A DNA stretch of 64,000 bases from contig OZ018329.1 in assembly GCA_963969495.1 (NCBI GenBank), positions 147,558,502-147,622,501 of the forward strand, written 5' to 3'. A model generated the notes under the pieces. That model worked only from the letters and a program-made list of their open reading frames with translations. It made no database searches and had not been told where the DNA came from. The DNA comes from Ceratothoa steindachneri. Taxonomy: Eukaryota; Arthropoda; Malacostraca; Isopoda; Cymothoidae. Every line of letters starts with the position of its first letter. The stretch's first letter is position 1. Below are positions 10,571 through 21,097 of the stretch, one piece after another. Both the position numbers and the translations under genes were made by a program.

Positions 10571-10892
10571 TAGTCACTCGCTTTTTATGCTTATGGAATG
10601 GGTCAGCACAACTTGTCTGCAAACTTTGATATCTACTCAAAAAGACTTTCTCATAATGATAACAAAGTGAGTCACCTTCTTCGAATTTATATCCAGTTCT
10701 TACTTCTAACAATTTAACACTGTTGTTGGATAAGTCTTCCAAAGATAAGACACCTTTTTTCAGGGAGAAATTAGTGCTGTGGCAATCCTCCTTCAGATAA
10801 TTTCCAATACAGCATTTGCTAGACTCAGCTTTTGCATCAGCCATCCTGCAAAACTCATCCTGCTCAGCAAATTGGAATTTCAATGCCAACAT
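10571..10892 (-). pseudogene. 5' exon of the SHGK-family pseudogene
   Basis: The frame encodes QFAEQDEFCRMADAKAES, SLEDLSNNSVKLLEVRTGYKFEEGDSLCYHYEKVFLSRYQ, and CADPFHKHKKRVT, with paired Cys/His residues suggesting a zinc-binding N-terminus. The last codon is split by the donor gtaagt at 10565-10570. The frame is open upstream of the first ATG for about 14 codons until a stop, so a further 5' exon is possible. Confidence 0.6.
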
Positions 10893-12493
10893 TGAAGTAT
10901 CATTACAAGCATCCCTAACTATCAGCCCAATACATTAGAAGCCAAAAATATCAGAGGTTTCAAATAGAAACCATGTTATACAAAATTCATGATATAAAGG
11001 GATCCTGCTGTAATGCTGATAGTGTCCTGAATTCAGCATTGTGAAAATGAAGGAAGGAATGATGGAACAAATAAGATATTTAGTATAGCTAGTGTATAGA
11101 CATTCCCCTTCAAGCACAAAAAAAATTGAAGGGGGTTCTCTTGTTTCCACAGAATCAAAAAGGTCAAAAGGTCAAGGTCATTTTCTAAAAATCATGAAAA
11201 TTGACTATATTTGAAACACTATTTCTCAGCTGCTATGTATGTTCAACTGCCAGAAAAGGTTTTAAATACAATGAAAGACATATATCATCATATCCTATCA
11301 GTTATAACTTTTAGTATTGATTCTAAGTATGAATATTTTGAATCAGAAGTTAGGTCAGATGTGACGATTTGTTTAATATTTCAGTTTTTTGCTAGCTTAT
11401 AACTCTTTGATGGTTAGAGATAGACTGGTTTTGATTACTTTTTTTGGAATCTATGGCCCTGATTCTGTAGGACCTGAATTTTTCAGATCTATATATCTTT
11501 CAAACTGCGTGTTTTATGAGGCCCCAAATTACGTGGGCCATATCTCCGGAACTGTGTGAGGTACAGAGCTATTATTTTGCATGTGAAGTTCTATGACATG
11601 TATTAACATATCCAAAAATGAAGAAAATCCAAGATGGTCACCTGGCAAGTGTTTGAAATTTGCCTGATTTCGTGCAGAATGACCTAATAACATTTCCACC
11701 CGAATGGTTATGGTATGTCTTGGTGTGTTGTAATGCTTGGAAGTCTTTGTTTATCCTTTGGTTTGTGAGTCCTGCTGCTCCATTACTAATTTTTGATTGC
11801 TTGTATCAAGCTGTTTACTAGTTGGGTGAAGTTGAAATGGTTTATATTTGTTTAGATAGATGGCTTTGTCTGTCTTGCTCACCATTGCTTGACTTGACAT
11901 TTCTCATTGATTGTTATTCATAATTTCTTACTTTTCTTTCTTATAGTTCAGTGTGTCGAGGAAGGCTTTTGTACTCCAAGGAACCTCTTTCTTGTTCAAA
12001 ATCTCGTACTATTGCCTTTCACAGAGGTCAAGATGGTGATTTATAAACGTGAGCTTTGTTTCAGTGTAGCTGGCTAATTAAAGAGTTGCAGGTGTATACC
12101 ATGATGAGTGAGAGTGCTTTGCTTTGTGTCTTCTGTTATATTGAGTGGATACAATATTGAGTGTCCAAGCCATGGAGGCATAGGTATATGAGGGATGGAT
12201 GTGCTGCTGTGGATTTTGTGTTTGCTTTGTTCACTGAATTTATTGTGGGTTGTTGAAAATTTAGTTTTGTATCCAGTGTGACACAGCACTATTGGTATTT
12301 TATTTAAGGGGAGTTGGATGTTTGCTACAATACTGCTTGGGTGTCTCTTTTACTTCATTTTATGGGTTGTGAAGATTATTATTGCCAGATGGTCATTAGA
12401 TTCTGTTCTAGGCAGTCTCATCATGTAGATTGAATATCACAGCTGTTTGGGTATGTTTTGAGGGTTGGGCGAGAATGGGGATGTCATCTACAT
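10893..12493. other. HDAC8 intron, no gene seen
   Basis: Mixed AT-rich sequence with short open frames lacking recognisable domains. CAGTGGTGTACC at 12494, followed by GGGGG, resembles the outer end of hAT-type terminal repeats (CAGTGGCGTA...) and could be the left end of the hAT copy downstream, but I see no convincing partner. Confidence 0.35.
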
Positions 12494-12688
12494 CAGTGGT
12501 GTACCTAAGGGGGTGGGGAGCTTGGCAGCTGCCCTCCCTGAAAATTTGCTCTATGGAAGAGGGGTTGTGGCAAAAAATTTTTACTTTTAGCAATTTGCAA
12601 AAGTAATTAAATATTTAGCAACATTTATTTTACTGATAAGATAGGTTGAGTTTTAGAATAGCACAAATTAAGGTAAAATGATTTGAGG

Positions 12689-13070
12689 GCACTGTCGCCT
12701 CGGATGATTTGGAATGTTCGGGAACCCTCAGCACATGGTTAGTCACATGCTACTGGAAGACAACTCCAGCGGTGAGTCACTGCTGGAAGCTACACACCAC
12801 CTACAAGGCACTGGTGACTGGAACATTCTTTGCCAATAATGCACCCGTTTTTCTCATATTAAGATGGTTATTGTACAGTGGTGTCGCCTCCTGTGATTTG
12901 GATTGTTTGGGGACCCCCACCATGTGGTTAGTTGTGCGCTACCGGAAGAAAACGCCATCTAAAAGTCACTGGAACATTCTAGAGCTCGTTTGTAGAAGCT
13001 ATATAAGCAGCTACTTGCCAACAGCGCGCCCGTTCCTTGTTGAATCGTACAGTGATAGTTATGTTGTATG
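12689..13070 (+). promoter_or_regulatory. Duplicated module with heat-shock-like element and TATA box
   Basis: Two diverged copies begin TGTCGCCTC (12693 and 12882), share GATTTGG, GGGACCC/GGAACCC, CATGTGGTTAGT and CTACCGGAAGA/CTACTGGAAGA, and both contain GGAACATTCT (12820 and 12971). In the second copy TGGAACATTCTAGAGC matches inverted GAA pentamers of a heat-shock element and TATATAAG follows at 13000-13007. This could be an LTR promoter, a promoter-bearing repeat or chance. No coding sequence starts just downstream. Confidence 0.35.
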
Positions 13071-13850
13071 AGCTTCGGTGTCTGCTGCTTATAAATAGTG
13101 CTTAAAAGTGTTAGCATCCCACTGGTGAGTAGTCTATTTTCAACTAATCGATATCTCATAGAAAATATTTTTGTTCCTTATCATTGTTTACATTCTGTCA
13201 TCTCCAATACAGCTGTATCTCCTATATATAATATATCCATCTTAATGTAAATATTTTTTTACACTTGGCGGTTTAGGGTTAATGGTTTGTCTCATATCGT
13301 ATCATTTTTGCTACATCACAAACAATTGAACAAAACAGAAACTGAATGCGCTCCACTTTCATTAAGATGTCAGTAACTTGTAGATGAGTTAACAATATCT
13401 GTTTTAAAACAATTATTTATTTCTCTATTGTTATTCTCCCCATTTTTTTCATTTTATAGATTTATACTTAATTTCATTGGGATATGCCTTATGAAAAATG
13501 CTTTAGAACAGGTCATCTATCTAATAAACATCCATGTCAATTTATATGCTAAACGTCAACAATATACGCTCTGGATGATTAAAGTAGCAATTTGTCTGTA
13601 TAGATTTGTCAATACGTTTATTTGTTCATATATTTTTATATTTGCTTATATTTTATACTTTAATACTTATATATGTTTTTATCTTTTTTAGGCTTGTAGG
13701 AGCCTAGTAGTATAAGAAATAAATGTATTAATTATAATTTGAATTATAATTAAATACATAATTATTTAAAATATTTTTCATTACTATTGAATGATTTTTA
13801 AAATAACTTAGCTCTTACTAAACATCATTTTTCTTCTTACCACAGGTTTG
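13071..13850. other. AT-rich spacer before hAT copy, no gene
   Basis: Very AT-rich, with runs of TATATA and TTTATA. No domain is recognisable. It may be the 5' untranslated part of the hAT element. The sequence ccacag at 13840-13845 could be a splice acceptor just before its reading frame. Confidence 0.4.
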
Positions 13851-13854
13851 TGCA

Positions 13855-15466
13855 ATGAAGTGTGGTAGTATTACAAATTTCTTTTAGCCGGTGCCAAAAA
13901 GTCTGAAGTTACCTGTGTCTGAGTCTTTGACTTCAAGTTCTTCACCTTCAAATTCTCAGTCCTCTGCATCGAGCGTGTCCACCAGAGAAGACCTCACAAT
14001 CGCTTTGATGAGTGCATGTCCCTGCCTGTTGAACTCTGTCCACTTCGTCTGTCAACCAGAATGTGATGGCTACCCTGTCACCAGTTAACCTTGGTCAGCT
14101 ACTAAGGATACATCTGGGAGGATCTTCTTTAAATGTTCATCAGGTGAACCAGCTTCTTGAGAACCATCCGATGCCAGGAGAAGGCGAAAAGTTCCAGTGG
14201 ACAAAGACACTTCGGGCCAGGGGCTGGCCACTCTGATGTTGGACACACTCAACTCTTGGGCTGGATGTGGTAAACTTGCGAGGCCAAGGTTACAACAGGG
14301 CAGCATCAATGTCCGGTTTATTCAACGGATGTCAAACCATCGTGAAGGCTAAGCAGCCTCTCGCCATCTACGTACACTGTTTTTCTCATCGGCTGAATTT
14401 GGTGATCAGGAAGGCCTGCGACCGTCCTGAGTTCAAAGTACTCTTTGGAATCATTAGACAAATCTGCAATTTCTTCGTCAACTCGCCAAAGCGCACCAAC
14501 ATGCTTGAGCAGCTGATTGAAAAGGATGACACGGCATCATTACACAAGAAACGACGTCTGAAGGCGTAGTGCCCTACGCGGTGGGTGGAACGCCACAACA
14601 GTGTTGCCGTTCTAGTTGAGCTATTTTCCTTTGTCGTATCCATCATGAACCATCTTTCGGAGGATGGCGACTCCCATGCTGTCTTCCTTCTTGGTGCAAT
14701 GATGTGGCCTAGTTTTACCTGCTCTCTCGCAGTGGCAGACGCAGTCTTGCGTCTAACCCTCCCTGTGAGTCAGGGGTTGCAGGACCCAGCACAACATCTT
14801 GGAGAGGCATATGAACACATCCGTGTCATCAGGCAGAAGTTTGAGAAAGTGAGAGAGGAGTCCTCGACTGCATTTAAGCCGATGTTTACTGAAGTAATGA
14901 AGATGAGCACCGCCATGGGGATTGAAATCTCTGTGCCTTGACAGGCCCGAGAAAGGTCGACGCCTGAATTGTAGTATGAAAGAACCTTACTAGTCCCATT
15001 TCTGGATGCGATGATAGCCAAACTAGCTTCGACAAATGCATGTGTCAGGTAGTGAAATTGCAAGAGCATACCCTGATTTGCTCGGAAGGACACTTCAAAG
15101 AAACTACTTCCTGTCCTCAAGATCTATGAGCAAGACCTCGCTGATAGAATCGATAATGCTAACTCCCAAATTCAAGAGTGGTTGACAGAAATAAGTGGAG
15201 TGGAAGATCGAGAGGATTGGACCCTTGAAAAGTGCATCAAGGAAGCGACTCGAATGTTGCTGCCCGATGTGGCAACACTCCTTCGACTGTTCGGGACTGT
15301 ACCGTCGTCTACCGCCAGTTCCGAGCGATCCTTCTCTCATCTGAGGTCAACAATGACTCAAGAGCGTCTCAATGCTTTGGCGCTTATAACACATGACATT
15401 AAGGTAGACCCAGACAAAGTTATTGATGTGTTTCGTGATAAGGGCAATCGAAGGCTCCTGCTTTGA
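13855..15466 (+). pseudogene. hAT transposase pseudogene
   Basis: The reading starts ATGAAGTGTGGTAGTATT (MKCGSITNFF), then an in-frame TAG, then PVPKSLKL, an N-terminus like that of ZMYM6/hAT-type proteins. Recognisable blocks follow in changing frames: GQGYNRAASMSGLFNGCQ and YVHCFSHRLNLVIRKA (14267-14569, the hAT core), then AVLVELFSFVVSIMNHL..DGDSHAVFLLGAMMWPSF (14585-14941), and finally PSSTASSERSFSHLRSTMTQ with RLNALALI (15182-15466), the hAT C-terminal dimerisation block. At least three shifts and one nonsense codon break it. A hAT transposase would cut and paste the element in the nucleus. It lies sense-oriented in an HDAC8 intron. Confidence 0.85.
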
Positions 15467-16540
15467 ACTTTTGTTCTGCAGTCGTCAAAGTGATTCATGA
15501 AGGTATTGAGGCAGTCATTTGGTGGTTAATTCACTAATTTTATAATTTGATATTTGTGCCAATTATTATTAATACAATAAAGACTATGTTTAAGCATGTT
15601 TTTTGTATCTCTTATTCATGTAACAATACAAAAATAATTCTTTGTTTCATTCTGTTCTGTGACTTTCTTCACTTTTAAACTCGAGAACTTAACTGCTGAT
15701 AGCATGAATCTGGACCATAAAACCCTTGATGCTAGATGAAATCGAGTAATTGAAGTGCTTGTCATCTTATAAGGAAGTTGCCAAGCTGTTTTGTTTTTTT
15801 AGTTTGTCTATGTGTGGCATTTAGTAGTATTTTGTTGATGAGAATTTGTCTAGATTACTTGTTGCCATTGCTCTCCTGGTTGTAGGTTGAAGCCTTCTTG
15901 TATTAGCTCCCCGCAGAGGGGTACACTGTGAAGCCTGTTGCAAATTAGGGAAGCCCTGTCAATGGGTTGACATGAACTCTTTAATGGGGCCTTGCTCCCT
16001 TTCAGGATTCAGGAATATCAGTTTTGCCCCAATCTCCACTTCACTGCTTGTAATGGGCTGAGGACCTCCATGGGGCCGTTCTCGAGTGCATAAGGAGGTA
16101 CTGCTTGTGGCGGGTGGGCTTTCTTGCATTGTTGGTTGCCAGGCCAACTGAAAGTCTCGAGTCCTGTCTATGAGTCGCCACAACAGATCATCTGATCATG
16201 GCCGTTCCGTCGAGGATTATTACTTCCTACCTAGGAGCTGTGTTATTTGGAGAACCACCGACCACTGGGTAACTTCTGGTTGATGTGAGTCGCTGTCATG
16301 GGTTCCAAACAGCATTTTTTAATTCACCCAGGGTGTATCCCTGAAAAGTCCGAAAACCTGAGACTGGATAGGCGGGAGCAGCTGGACGCGGGATATAGCC
16401 CACCAATTCCCTGCTTTTTCTTTAGTGGTCACAAGTGTAGGAATTTTGGTTGTTTGGTAGGTCTTGCCAAACTTTTACCAAAATATTGGACTACGTCATC
16501 CTCTGTAAATCCTCACACGACCTTTGTGTTGGGGCAGACA
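15467..16540. other. hAT 3' flank and retroelement 5'-UTR-like sequence
   Basis: After the hAT stop at 15464-15466, an AATAAA at about 15577-15582 could end its transcript. From about 15900 the sequence becomes GC-richer with short stop-rich frames, like the untranslated leader that precedes gag-like ORF1 in the non-LTR elements of this window. No open frame here is supported. Confidence 0.35.
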
Positions 16541-17043
16541 AGGAGCTGAAGTACAACATACTGACAGATGGAGGGGGCTTCCCTCCTACCTTCTGAATGT
16601 GGCAAAGGTGTTTGCCTTTTGCCATCTTCGGAGCCACCCCCAGGCAGCAGCACCTCAGCTCCCCCCCCCCATCCCATGTGCTTTCTCAAGGACCCCTCCT
16701 AGACTCTCAGTGGGGAGGGTGCTTCTCCCTCTCCTTATTTGACAGGTTCGGGGGTTTTACCCTTATGCAGAGTTGCCGAGGCTGGTGCTTCTAAGCTTGG
16801 TGCCCCTCGCGGGGGAGGGAGCAGATTCACTCCCCGCCCTCCTCTCCAAAAAAAGAAAAGGAAAGGTAAAAAAAATTAAAGGACTAGGGATTTGTCTCGC
16901 TTAGTGGGTGTTCGGGGACTGACAAGTATGCTGACATTTCTGCAAGTGACCAGGTCAAGACCGGCCCTGAGGGGCCCTCGGAAGAGGAGGGGGGGCAGAC
17001 TAAGACCAAATTCTCAAGTGCACTGAGTGGAGCCTAAATTACA

Positions 17044-17690
17044 TTGAGGCCTCTCATTCATAGATTACCTGACGTGTTCGAGCCCGCTGATTTCAAAGGC
17101 TTCCTCATTATTTGCTCCACTGATTGCAGCAAGTTGGCCAAAGGCTTCAAGCTCCATCAGAGGAGAGCATTAGCTAGGTTAACTTGGAGAGAGCCAAAGG
17201 TGACCTGTTTCTTAGATGGAAGCCTTCTGGCGAATGCGTCAAATCTCTCTGAAGCAGACATTCAATGGTTCATTGGTGAGTGTGATGCCACATTCTACCA
17301 TGAACTTCGTCAAAGGAGTAGTTTATGAGAGGGAACAGGTAGGCTACGCCTTGGAAGACATCACCAAAGAACTGGTTGACCAAGGAGCAGGCAAGGTCGA
17401 GTGTGTGATGAAAAAAACAGGGATGGATTTAAAGACTCACCACCACACTCTTCATCACATTCGATCGTGACAGGCTCCCTACTCGGTGCGTGCCGGTTGG
17501 TATCGCAGAAATTCGTGCCACTGCTGCGGAACTACTGCTACCACTGTCACCACTTCGCCATACGAATCACACATGGATGTATAAAGTCGATTTTACCCAG
17601 TGTGTGTAAGTTGATCCAATGCTGTACATGAAAAGTCCTTATCGTTTATGGCTAAGTGTGTCAATTGTGGAGGGCCACACCTCACTTCTT
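17044..17690 (+). pseudogene. Gag-like ORF1 fragment (RRM-like and zinc knuckle)
   Basis: The two overlapping frames meet around 17280-17320, where a shift is needed. The text PDVFEPADFKGFLIICSTDC, ARLTWREPKVTCFLDGSLL and RGVVYEREQVGYALEDI is characteristic of nucleic-acid-binding ORF1 proteins of I/Jockey elements, which coat the element RNA. The zinc knuckle is readable only in pieces. Confidence 0.6.
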
Positions 17691-17764
17691 CGAAACATCT
17701 ATTGGAGAAGGAAATCCTGATTGTTCAGACTGCACATCATCTTTAATTTCGCGATGCTGAGGAC

Positions 17765-17950
17765 TTGTTCCTGGCACGCACGGCACCCTGAGAGCTCTCG
17801 GGGCTTTGGAATCTCCACAACCCTGTTCGCAGTATCTGTAATGCCATGGTTGCCGTCAGCTGGGCGGATATCGAGATTACCTTGTACTGGGTTCCTGGAC
17901 ATGTGAGAATTGCAGATAATGAGCATACCAATGAGGGTGCCATTTGAAAA
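17765..17950 (+). pseudogene. RNase H C-terminal fragment, family A
   Basis: The DNA from CTCTCGGGGCTTTGGAATC to AATGAGGGTGCC aligns base by base with 808-952 of the first copy. It keeps the tail of the domain with one extra frame change. The acidic residue of the last motif has become Asn (ADNEHTNEGA). Not functional. Confidence 0.75.
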
Positions 17951-18475
17951 GCCTTGCTGGATGAACCACCACACCTTACTTGGATTTGTGCATTTATCTA
18001 AGACCCCAGAATCATATTCATATCCATACTCAAAAGTTTGAATTTGAACTCCCACCTGAGCATGACCTGAATATGCATAATTTCTTCTTCTTTTTTTTTG
18101 TTAGGTACTTCTTGATGTTCCTCAGGAACCCCAAAATCCTAAGGAAGGGTTTTCCCTTAAAGCACCACTCTAAGAAAATGGACAACTCTGTCAATGCTGG
18201 AGAAAAACTAGCGCTAGGAATTCTATGGAATTTTCCATAGGCTTAAAACCATAAGCAGACCAATTGGTCCAAGTGGCGGTTATACCTTCTAGACCTTTTG
18301 GCATTTATGGTTGTGTGCAATGCAGTCTTTCTTAATGTGCTTGTGCAGGGAGCATTATTGTATCCTCAACAGACTTTTTACACTTTACATTTTTTGCTGA
18401 TGGGAGGAAAGAGGGAAATTTGGGCCACTTATGAGAAATCTTTAATTGGATCCTGAAATGAAGGTTATATTGCAG

Positions 18476-18619
18476 TCATTTCCACTCTACGGCCCTGACT
18501 TCACTCTCAGCGTGACACCCAGTCTGAGGAAGAGCGAGAATTCACAGGACTCCTTGGACCGAGTTCTAGATACGATCAGAGGTGAGAAATGGGTGGGGAG
18601 AGAATACAAAATATATTAA
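18476..18619 (+). CDS. HDAC8: Histone deacetylase 8, C-terminal exon
   Basis: After the acceptor ttatattgcag (18475), phase 0 reading gives SFPLYGPDFTLSVTPSLRKS, then SQDSLDRVLDTIRG. This aligns with the human HDAC8 end FFTAYGPDYVLEITPS...ILNYIKGNL and follows EIPEHP of the previous exon without a gap. Two endings are possible. Splicing at AGAG|gtgaga would end the exon at 18581 and leave a few residues on an unseen last exon. Reading through gives a 12-residue tail (GEKWVGREYKIY) and TAA at 18617-18619, with AATAAA at 18670-18675. The second makes a complete gene end; the first keeps the usual GNL-type tail. Confidence 0.88.
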   Translation, partial: SFPLYGPDFTLSVTPSLRKSENSQDSLDRVLDTIRGEKWVGREYKIY

Positions 18620-18669
18620 TGGATTATTTAAAATGAATGATTGCATGCATCTCCACTATGATGTGAGTC

Positions 18670-18675
18670 AATAAA
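18670..18675 (+). terminator. Candidate HDAC8 polyadenylation signal
   Basis: A canonical AATAAA hexamer lies 51 bases after the possible TAA. It supports the read-through ending of HDAC8. A second cluster, AAATAAATAAAAA, lies at about 18823-18835. Confidence 0.45.
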
Positions 18676-19890
18676 GAAATTTTGGTTTGGGAAGTGGAAA
18701 AGAAAATGTGGGATAGTTCAATTGTCCCAAAGAGGAGTGTGCTGGAAGTGCTATGAGGCAGGGGTGTACACAACTATCTTGAACCATGTGGGAGAATGTG
18801 TGAATGCGAGAGGTTGGATAAATAAATAAAAAAAATGTTTGACGTGACAATTATTGCTGCAAGAAAAGAAAGTCGAGATATTTTAAAGATTTTTTTTTAG
18901 TTATCTTCCTAATACATGGTTGCTGCATCATCATCACCTCCACCTTCCTACAAGTAGTTCGTGGATTGCAGTAATGCTACAGTTCTTTCCTCAGTAAACA
19001 TGATCGGCAGCACGAACAATGGGTCGCAAAATATTTCATCCCTGTTCCAATATGTTTCACCTTTTTGGAGTAAATTCAAGGGGACTGCTCATGGGGGATT
19101 TATCACTGCAGGGGACCCCCCCTACGATGATCCTGAGTTTCAATCAATTGGGGGGGGGTCTGGGGGGCATAACCCCCATTATATAATCATAATTGTTTAT
19201 AGAATAATGTTCTAACATTTTTTTCAATGTTTTTATTTAACCAAACAAGCATTAATATGCATGCGTGGGTGAATGAAACATACACGCAAAAAAATACACT
19301 TTTTCGGGCACGCCGCTGATCTTCATGTTTACCCTTTTCCCACCCCATACCTTAATGCCCAATGGTAAACATCCTATTTTATATGCCATTGACCTCTCAT
19401 ACTGATGGAGCGCTATATAGTGTAGCATCTCCCTGATTGGAAGGCTCCAAGTATGGCTCCTCAAACCCCCTGTCAGTCTACTTTTTTTTCAACACTCACA
19501 TAATCTATCTTATAAGCAGTCTTCCAACCCTTTGCACATCATCAGATACACTAATATTTTATTCACAAATCTATTGTCATTCTTATTTGCTTGTACCACC
19601 TCAACACATTCTTAGTCGCAACTTCATTTATATTCACACATCCATCATCCCTCTCAAAGTATCCATTTGCACTGTTCTTTCTATCTAGCATTCTTCCACA
19701 CTAACATACTGTTGTGTAATGTTCATGCATATTTGACATTCAAACCCTTAATGTTACTAATACTCTGATTTTCCTTGATACCTACATACCATTTACACAC
19801 TACCTGATCCCAACCATTATCCTATATAACCTAAGTACTCAACTGCACTTGACAAGACACATGCCCAGTAGTCGGTACCGATTGAACGTG
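18676..19890. other. Intergenic or intronic repeat-like DNA, no gene
   Basis: Contains G-runs and C-runs (CCCCCCC at about 19121, GGGGGGGG at about 19150) and a C/T/A-rich stretch at 19480-19860. Open frames are short and lack domains. Confidence 0.4.
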
Positions 19891-20300
19891 TTCTCAGTGA
19901 GCTCTCTATTCAGTGACGTTTTTTCATTTTGGATTTTTCGTTGTAATATATTTAAGTTCGTGAAGATAGTTAACTTTGAGTGTTAGACATAATACTAAAG
20001 GAATTTTTAATTATATTTTGAAAAATTTCTCAGTATGGCTGTTGCTTTGAATGAAGTGAGTATGAAGTTTGTGATTTTTGTGGTGTTGAAAGAAGAGCAA
20101 ATGTATCTGAATGCCTGGTGTGTTATGTGACTAGTGCAAATGTGGCTTTGGTAGAGGAGGTGAGTTGGTTGCGTGATTAGTGCAAGAGATTAAGTGAGTT
20201 GGTGAATAAAGTGATAAGGGATGTAAGTGTACTCATGAAGAATCTGGCTGGGACCAGGAGGGTGGAAGATAGGCCTTGACTAGGGACTGGAGAGAAAGAA

Positions 20301-20995
20301 GTGACTGATGTAAGTGAAGATGAATGGTGGGTGAATATGGATAGAATAGATAGGTTAGGACAAGTTAGGTCTGTGAGTAAGAGGGACATGGAACCGGTTA
20401 GGTTGACTAACAGATTTGATGCCCTGAGAGAGGAAGAGGTTGAAAGTGATTTGTCTGATATGGTTGTGGCAGAAAGTGAAATAAGTGGTAGTTTGAATGG
20501 GAAAATGAGGGAGGGTAATGCTAGGCCTAGGGGGACTAGGAGGATGACTGAGGTGCTTGTGATGGGTGACTGAGATTAGATATTTAGATAGGAAGTTGAG
20601 TGCGAGCAAATGGAAGGGAGTGAGAGGTTGTTTGCCAGGTGCTGTTGTAAATAATGTGTCTGAAAGGTGTGATAGTCTGGTGTCTGGGTGTGAGAGGGAT
20701 TGCAGTTGTGATTATGCAAGTGGGAGTAAATGATGTAAGCAGGTGGGTTCATGTGAGTTACAAGAGAGGTACAAAAGGTTATTTCAAAGGTGTGCTTCCG
20801 AGATTGGATGTTGGGATGGAATAGTTGTCTTGTGCAATTGGAATGAATGAGTATGTGAAAGGCCTGTGTGAGGAGTCGGGATTAGTGTTTGTAGATGTTT
20901 GGAATGGGTTTTATGGGAATAAGGCATTGTATGCATTGGATGGACTCCATCTAAGCCGGGCTGGAGTTGATGTGTTGTGTGGCAGGAGTTAGTGT
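20301..20995 (+). pseudogene. CR1 ORF1 with SGNH-esterase-like domain
   Basis: The frame 20301-20573 contains NRFDALREEEVESD and ends VLVMGD. Continuing in shifted frames gives GDSEIRYLDRKL (the GDS serine block), CLPGAV, VGVNDV (matching the GTNN-type block), VFVDVWNGFYG and LDGLHLS (the D-x-x-H block). This is the SGNH hydrolase layout seen in ORF1 of several CR1 elements, where it may aid lipid binding or mobilisation. At least four breaks interrupt it. The DNA between the blocks is continuous and colinear. Confidence 0.6.
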
Positions 20996-21097
20996 CATTG
21001 GGTCTTTGCAGGCGGGAAACTAGTTACTGATAGTGGTCAGGGAAATATAAGAGTACAGGGTGAGGCAGGGAAAGGAAAGAGATTCAGAGAAGATAGA

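Larger units (their letters stand above)
7941..10892 (-). pseudogene. Two-exon pseudogene of unclassified SDGAASQYKN/SHGK-CDGIGG family
   Basis: On the - strand, exon 1 (10571-10892, true start unclear) encodes QEQ..FCR-type text ending ADPFHKHKKRVT and splices from ACTA|gtaagt to ttttcag|GA at 10167 in matching phase, giving KKRVTRSLRVVKNP. Exon 2 runs to a TAA at 7941-7943 and carries LKPGQKVCPLC, a helix-turn-helix-like stretch (WTIEKTCNEFGVSKYAINQARDL), FAENYSFVVQDAVQGHHW, FSDGAASQYKN, and FFASSHGKSPCDGIGG. Lesions: a shift at the A-run near 9876-9882, a shift near 9170-9180, two compensating shifts around 8611-8660, and an in-frame TGA at 8130-8132 where a Trp (TGG) is expected before YIE..EDCSDEQ. 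I know similar proteins as multi-copy, unnamed families in several invertebrates, probably transposon-derived, but cannot name a superfamily. It lies antisense inside an HDAC8 intron. Confidence 0.72.
16541..17950 (+). mobile_element. Internally deleted I-like element: gag ORF1 joined to RNase H
   Basis: The frame 17044-17328 (RPLIHRLPDVFEPADFKGFLII...) and 17216-17470 (VVYEREQVGYALEDITKELVDQG) match the RRM-like middle of I/Jockey ORF1 proteins. A decayed zinc-knuckle segment follows at about 17520-17690 (CYHCHHFAIRITHGC, CVNCGG). At 17765-17945 the sequence jumps to the family A RNase H end (LGALESP, DIEI, YWVPGHV, NEH..NEGA), so EN and RT are missing. Several stops interrupt both parts. 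Confidence 0.65.

Noticed and set aside
12494..15930. hAT terminal inverted repeats (CAGTGGTGTACC at 12494 with a GTACACTGTG partner near 15920)
   Set aside because: Only short blocks match and no 8-bp target duplication is visible, so element ends are not claimed.
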